Positions 61,425-64,000 of a stretch of DNA of 64,000 bases are shown here, piece after piece (the first letter of the stretch is position 1; every line of letters begins with the position of its first letter). A model generated the notes under the pieces. The model did no database searches. It saw only the letters and a list, made by a program, of their open reading frames with translations, and had not been told where the DNA came from. This stretch comes from Bradyrhizobium stylosanthis. GTDB lineage: Bacteria; Pseudomonadota; Alphaproteobacteria; Rhizobiales; Xanthobacteraceae. Position numbers and translations under genes: made by a program. The stretch lies in assembly GCF_001641335.1 (NCBI RefSeq), contig NZ_LVEM01000003.1, positions 963,191 to 1,027,190 of the forward strand, given 5' to 3'.

Positions 61425-62396
61425 CTAATCCACCGTGGCGCCAGAGGTCTTGACGAGTTTGCCCCACTTCGTGGTTTCGTCCGCCATGAACTGCCCGAAC
61501 GCGCCGCCGAAAACCGTGCCCGGTTCGGCGCCAAGCTCAGCAAGCCGCTTCTTGACATCGGGCATCTTCAAAATGGTCTCGAGCTCTCCGCTCAACTTCG
61601 CGAGCGCGGGCTGAGGTGTCTTCGCCGGTGCCACCAGTCCGAACCAGGATGAGGCCTCGAAGCCGGGGATGGTCTCGGCCACAACAGGCACCTCGGGCAG
61701 CGCGTCCGCGCGCTTGGCGCCCGCAACCGCAATGGCATTGATGGCCTTGCCCTGAACCTGCGGCAGCACCGCCGGCATGTTGTCGAACATGAACGGGATC
61801 TGCCCGGCAAGCAGATCGTTCATCGCCGGCGCCGCGCCGCGATAGGGCACGTGAACGATGTCGATGCCGGCCATGCTCTTGAGCAGCTCGCCGGCCAGAT
61901 GATTGGTCGAGCCGATGCCGGACGAGCCGAAATTCATCGTCCCGGGCTTCGCCTTGGCGAGCGCGATCAGCTCGCCGACATTCTTCGCCGGCACCGAGGG
62001 ATTGACGACCAGGACGATCGGCACGGACGCGATCAGCGCAACCGGCGCAAACGCCTTGGCCGGATCGAACGGCAGCTTCTTGTAGAGGGAGCCGTTGATC
62101 GTCAACGGCGGCGGCGCGGTCAGCAGCAAGGTGTAGCCGTCGGGATCGGCGCTCGCGACCGTCTCGGCACCGATATTGCCGCCGGCGCCACCGCGGTTCT
62201 CGACGACGAAGGTCTGCCCGGTCCGCTCGGCGAGCTTCTGCGCGACGATGCGGGCGATGATGTCGTTGGACCCGCCGGCCGGGAACGGCACGATGATCTT
62301 GACCGGTCGCGACGGGTAATCCTGCGCGAGCGCCGGACCGGACAGTAGAATGGCGCCGCAGACGGCGAGAACCCAGCGGCGGCAGTATCGGTACAT
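61425..62396 (-). CDS. TctC/Bug-type solute-binding protein
   Basis: A 323-residue periplasmic binding protein of the tripartite tricarboxylate transporter group. The signal peptide lies in RRWVLAVCGAILLSGPALA. Then come PVKIIVPFPAGGSNDIIARI, QTFVVENRGGAGGNIGAETV, ASADPDGYTLLLTAPPPLTI and VPYRGAAPAMNDLLAGQIPF. No TctA/TctB membrane genes are adjacent, which is common for this large orphan family. It sits between the MmgE/PrpD and SDR genes and probably captures the operon's substrate. Confidence 0.93.
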   Translation of the reverse strand: MYRYCRRWVLAVCGAILLSGPALAQDYPSRPVKIIVPFPAGGSNDIIARIVAQKLAERTGQTFVVENRGGAGGNIGAETVASADPDGYTLLLTAPPPLTINGSLYKKLPFDPAKAFAPVALIASVPIVLVVNPSVPAKNVGELIALAKAKPGTMNFGSSGIGSTNHLAGELLKSMAGIDIVHVPYRGAAPAMNDLLAGQIPFMFDNMPAVLPQVQGKAINAIAVAGAKRADALPEVPVVAETIPGFEASSWFGLVAPAKTPQPALAKLSGELETILKMPDVKKRLAELGAEPGTVFGGAFGQFMADETTKWGKLVKTSGATVD

Positions 62397-62439
62397 CAGG
62401 CGTTTCCTCTCTTTTTACTTATCGTTGACCGCCCTTGTA

Positions 62440-63876
62440 TCAGGTCGTCATCAGCGGCCTTAGCTTGCCGATGTCGTCGACCTTTTCGAGATTGCGGATC
62501 TGCTCGATCAGCTTCTCCGATTTCTCGGCGCCCAGCACCGGCGCGATCAGATCCCTGGTCTTTGCTTCCACGGCTTCCGTATTCAGCGGATTTTCCTTGG
62601 TGCCCGGCGGATATTTGGTGAAGTGTTCCACCTTCCTGCCATCGGTCAATGTCATCTCGACGACGGCACCGCGCGGCGCGGCCGGATCCATCAGCGCCTT
62701 GTCACCGGCCAGCGCCACCTTGGCGCGCTGCTCCAGGATCTTGGGATCGTGCATCAGCGCGACGTCGTGGCTGTCGTTGAAGGAGACGGCCCCCTTGACC
62801 AGCGCGACCGCGACGAGATGCTGGCAGTTGACATCCGGCATCGCGCTCTCGCCGACGATGCCCATGGCGTCGGTCGGCAGCTTGACCAGGATGCTCTTTA
62901 CCTTGTCCGGGGTGAGACCGTGCTGCTTGCGCAGCGTCAGGGTCGCGTCCAGCGGCGACTGGATGGGATAACCAACCGAAAAGGTCTTGATCGCGGTTTC
63001 CGTGACATAGAAACGGCTGCCGAGATCCTTCACCATCTCCTCGGGCTTCGGATCGCTCGACAGCGCGATGAAGAGGTTGTGGGTGCCGTCGAGCACGTCG
63101 TCGACGCCGGTCAGGCCGTTCTTGACCATGTCCACGGCCATGACGCCGTTGCGCGCGCCCATGCCGGCGAAATCGAACGCCTTCTCGATGTGGTCGTGAT
63201 CCTTCACCCAGCTCCACAGGCCGGAGACCTGTTGCGACGAATAGGAGACCGCATAGCGCATGCCTTTCTCGTCGAGCCGTGCGAGCGAAGCGGCGGCGCC
63301 GAGCGCGCCGAAGGTCGATGACGTGCCCTCCGCGCTGCGATGCGAGCCGCGCACGAGATCAGGGCCCAGCGCCATCAGGAGGCGGCAGGTCAAATCGTAG
63401 CCGAGCGCGACGGCGCGAAGGACGTCCTGGCCGCTGCGATGCTCGCGCTCGCCGAACGCAAGCGCGGCCGGGACCACCGAGCATCCCGGATGCGCCTTGG
63501 TCACGGGCTCGAAATCATCGGTCTCGTCGGCATGGGCGCACATCGCATTCGCAAGCGCCGCGTTGACCGCGGTGGTCCGGAAATCGGAGCCGATGACGGA
63601 GGCCTGCGCATCGCCGCCGAGCGTTCGGACATATTTCAGCGCCATCTCGCCCGGCCGCATGCGCGCGCCCGATACCATCGCGCCGAACGTATCCAGGATG
63701 CGGTGCCTGCATTCGAGCAGCACTTTCTCCGGCAGTTCCTGGTCGCGCGCGACGACCATGTAGCGGGCGAGCCGCTCAGTGACGCCAGGGCCTGCCGCCA
63801 GAGCGGCGCGGCCGCCGGTTGCGGCCAGCGCGGCAACCGAGCCTGCGGATTGGAGGAAGCGGCGACGTGAGGGCAT
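62440..63876 (-). CDS. MmgE/PrpD-family protein with a twin-arginine signal
   Basis: A 478-residue protein of the MmgE/PrpD family (2-methylcitrate dehydratase, cis-aconitate decarboxylase and others). It begins with SRRRFLQSAGSVAALAA, a Tat-type signal ending near GRAALA. The core has VSGARMRPGEMALKYVRTLG, NAALANAMCAHADETDDFEP, KAHPGCSVVPAALAFGEREH and EGTSSTFGALGAAASLARLD. Family members are normally cytoplasmic, so the signal is notable. It is the first complete gene of the minus-strand operon seen here. Confidence 0.9.
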   Translation of the reverse strand: MPSRRRFLQSAGSVAALAATGGRAALAAGPGVTERLARYMVVARDQELPEKVLLECRHRILDTFGAMVSGARMRPGEMALKYVRTLGGDAQASVIGSDFRTTAVNAALANAMCAHADETDDFEPVTKAHPGCSVVPAALAFGEREHRSGQDVLRAVALGYDLTCRLLMALGPDLVRGSHRSAEGTSSTFGALGAAASLARLDEKGMRYAVSYSSQQVSGLWSWVKDHDHIEKAFDFAGMGARNGVMAVDMVKNGLTGVDDVLDGTHNLFIALSSDPKPEEMVKDLGSRFYVTETAIKTFSVGYPIQSPLDATLTLRKQHGLTPDKVKSILVKLPTDAMGIVGESAMPDVNCQHLVAVALVKGAVSFNDSHDVALMHDPKILEQRAKVALAGDKALMDPAAPRGAVVEMTLTDGRKVEHFTKYPPGTKENPLNTEAVEAKTRDLIAPVLGAEKSEKLIEQIRNLEKVDDIGKLRPLMTT

Positions 63877-63893
63877 GCGTCTCTCCCTCGCGA

Positions 63894-64000
63894 TCAGACC
63901 GCGACCGACATCTTGGCAATCTCCGCCGCATTCGGCAGGTTCTCGACACCCCAGCAGGCATCCATGACCCGGCGGATGGTCGCCGCGGGAATGATGCCGT
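63894..64000 (-). CDS. C-terminal end of a further gene (partial, possibly MmgE/PrpD family)
   Basis: An open frame entering from the right edge ends at 63894-63896. The visible C-terminus reads GIIPAATIRRVMDACWGVEN then LPNAAEIAKMSVAV. The pattern DACWGVENLPNAAEI recalls the C-termini of MmgE/PrpD proteins, but 34 residues are too few for certainty. It lies 17 nt upstream of the complete MmgE/PrpD gene and is probably the previous operon member. Confidence 0.5.
   Translation of the reverse strand, partial: GIIPAATIRRVMDACWGVENLPNAAEIAKMSVAV

Overview
The window reads as chromosome of a Bradyrhizobium-like alphaproteobacterium (Nitrobacteraceae). The basis is high GC, codon use, rhizobial-type single-gene architectures (LigD/Ku, KdpFABCDE, a flagellar hook/filament cluster with FliD and FliS), several TRAP/TTT-type solute-binding catabolic operons, and dispersed palindromic intergenic repeats of the kind common in that genus. 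No rRNA, tRNA, CRISPR array, transposase or prophage was recognised. The genus is an inference; no database search was possible.

Layout. (1) 1-10.3 kb, plus strand: a tightly packed glycogen/trehalose operon. It holds the C-terminal maltokinase part of a probable TreS-maltokinase, then GlgB, GlgX, TreZ and TreY, with overlaps or gaps of only 1-3 nt. (2) 10.3-14.8 kb: a PHA-granule-type small protein, a DUF3309-like peptide, and the NHEJ pair LigD (minus) and Ku (plus). (3) 14.9-23.2 kb, minus strand: a complete kdpFABCDE operon. Two very small membrane-peptide ORFs flank kdpF, and a perfect hairpin lies between kdpB and kdpC. (4) 23.2-27.1 kb, plus strand: an island of small, mostly unrecognised proteins divergent from kdp, plus a DapA-like protein without the Schiff-base lysine. 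A 15-bp motif (TTATG-N5-CCTAT) occurs upstream of kdp and at three places upstream of the small-protein genes. This is the best candidate here for an undescribed potassium-linked regulon.

(5) 27.3-29.6 kb: upp and an acyl-CoA synthetase-like protein. (6) 29.6-39.7 kb, minus strand: flagellar genes flgL, flgK, a FlgN-like chaperone, flgE, flgD, fliS, fliD, fliC, and an ECF-type sigma factor. (7) 40.2-44.5 kb, plus strand: a three-gene locus (HAD-type two-domain protein, glycosyltransferase-like protein, unknown protein) that might modify the neighbouring flagellin or a surface glycan.

(8) 44.5-55.0 kb: two divergent catabolic units around an AT-rich control region with repeated TATATGAAYT elements. 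The minus unit is a TRAP transporter (DctPQM), acyl-CoA dehydrogenase, acyl-CoA ligase and acetyl-CoA hydrolase/transferase-family protein. The plus unit is a class III CoA transferase, MaoC hydratase, CitE-like lyase and IclR regulator. Together they can import an organic acid, activate it to a CoA thioester, oxidise/hydrate it and cleave it. The gene set resembles itaconate/C5-dicarboxylate degradation loci.

(9) 55.0-64.0 kb, minus strand: small secreted proteins and a second catabolic operon with an MmgE/PrpD protein, a TctC-type binding protein, an SDR, an alpha/beta hydrolase, a secreted mono-heme beta-propeller-like protein and a FAH-family protein. Both the MmgE/PrpD and FAH proteins carry twin-arginine signals. 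Three copies of a structured repeat of about 147 bp sit between transcription units in regions 6 and 9.
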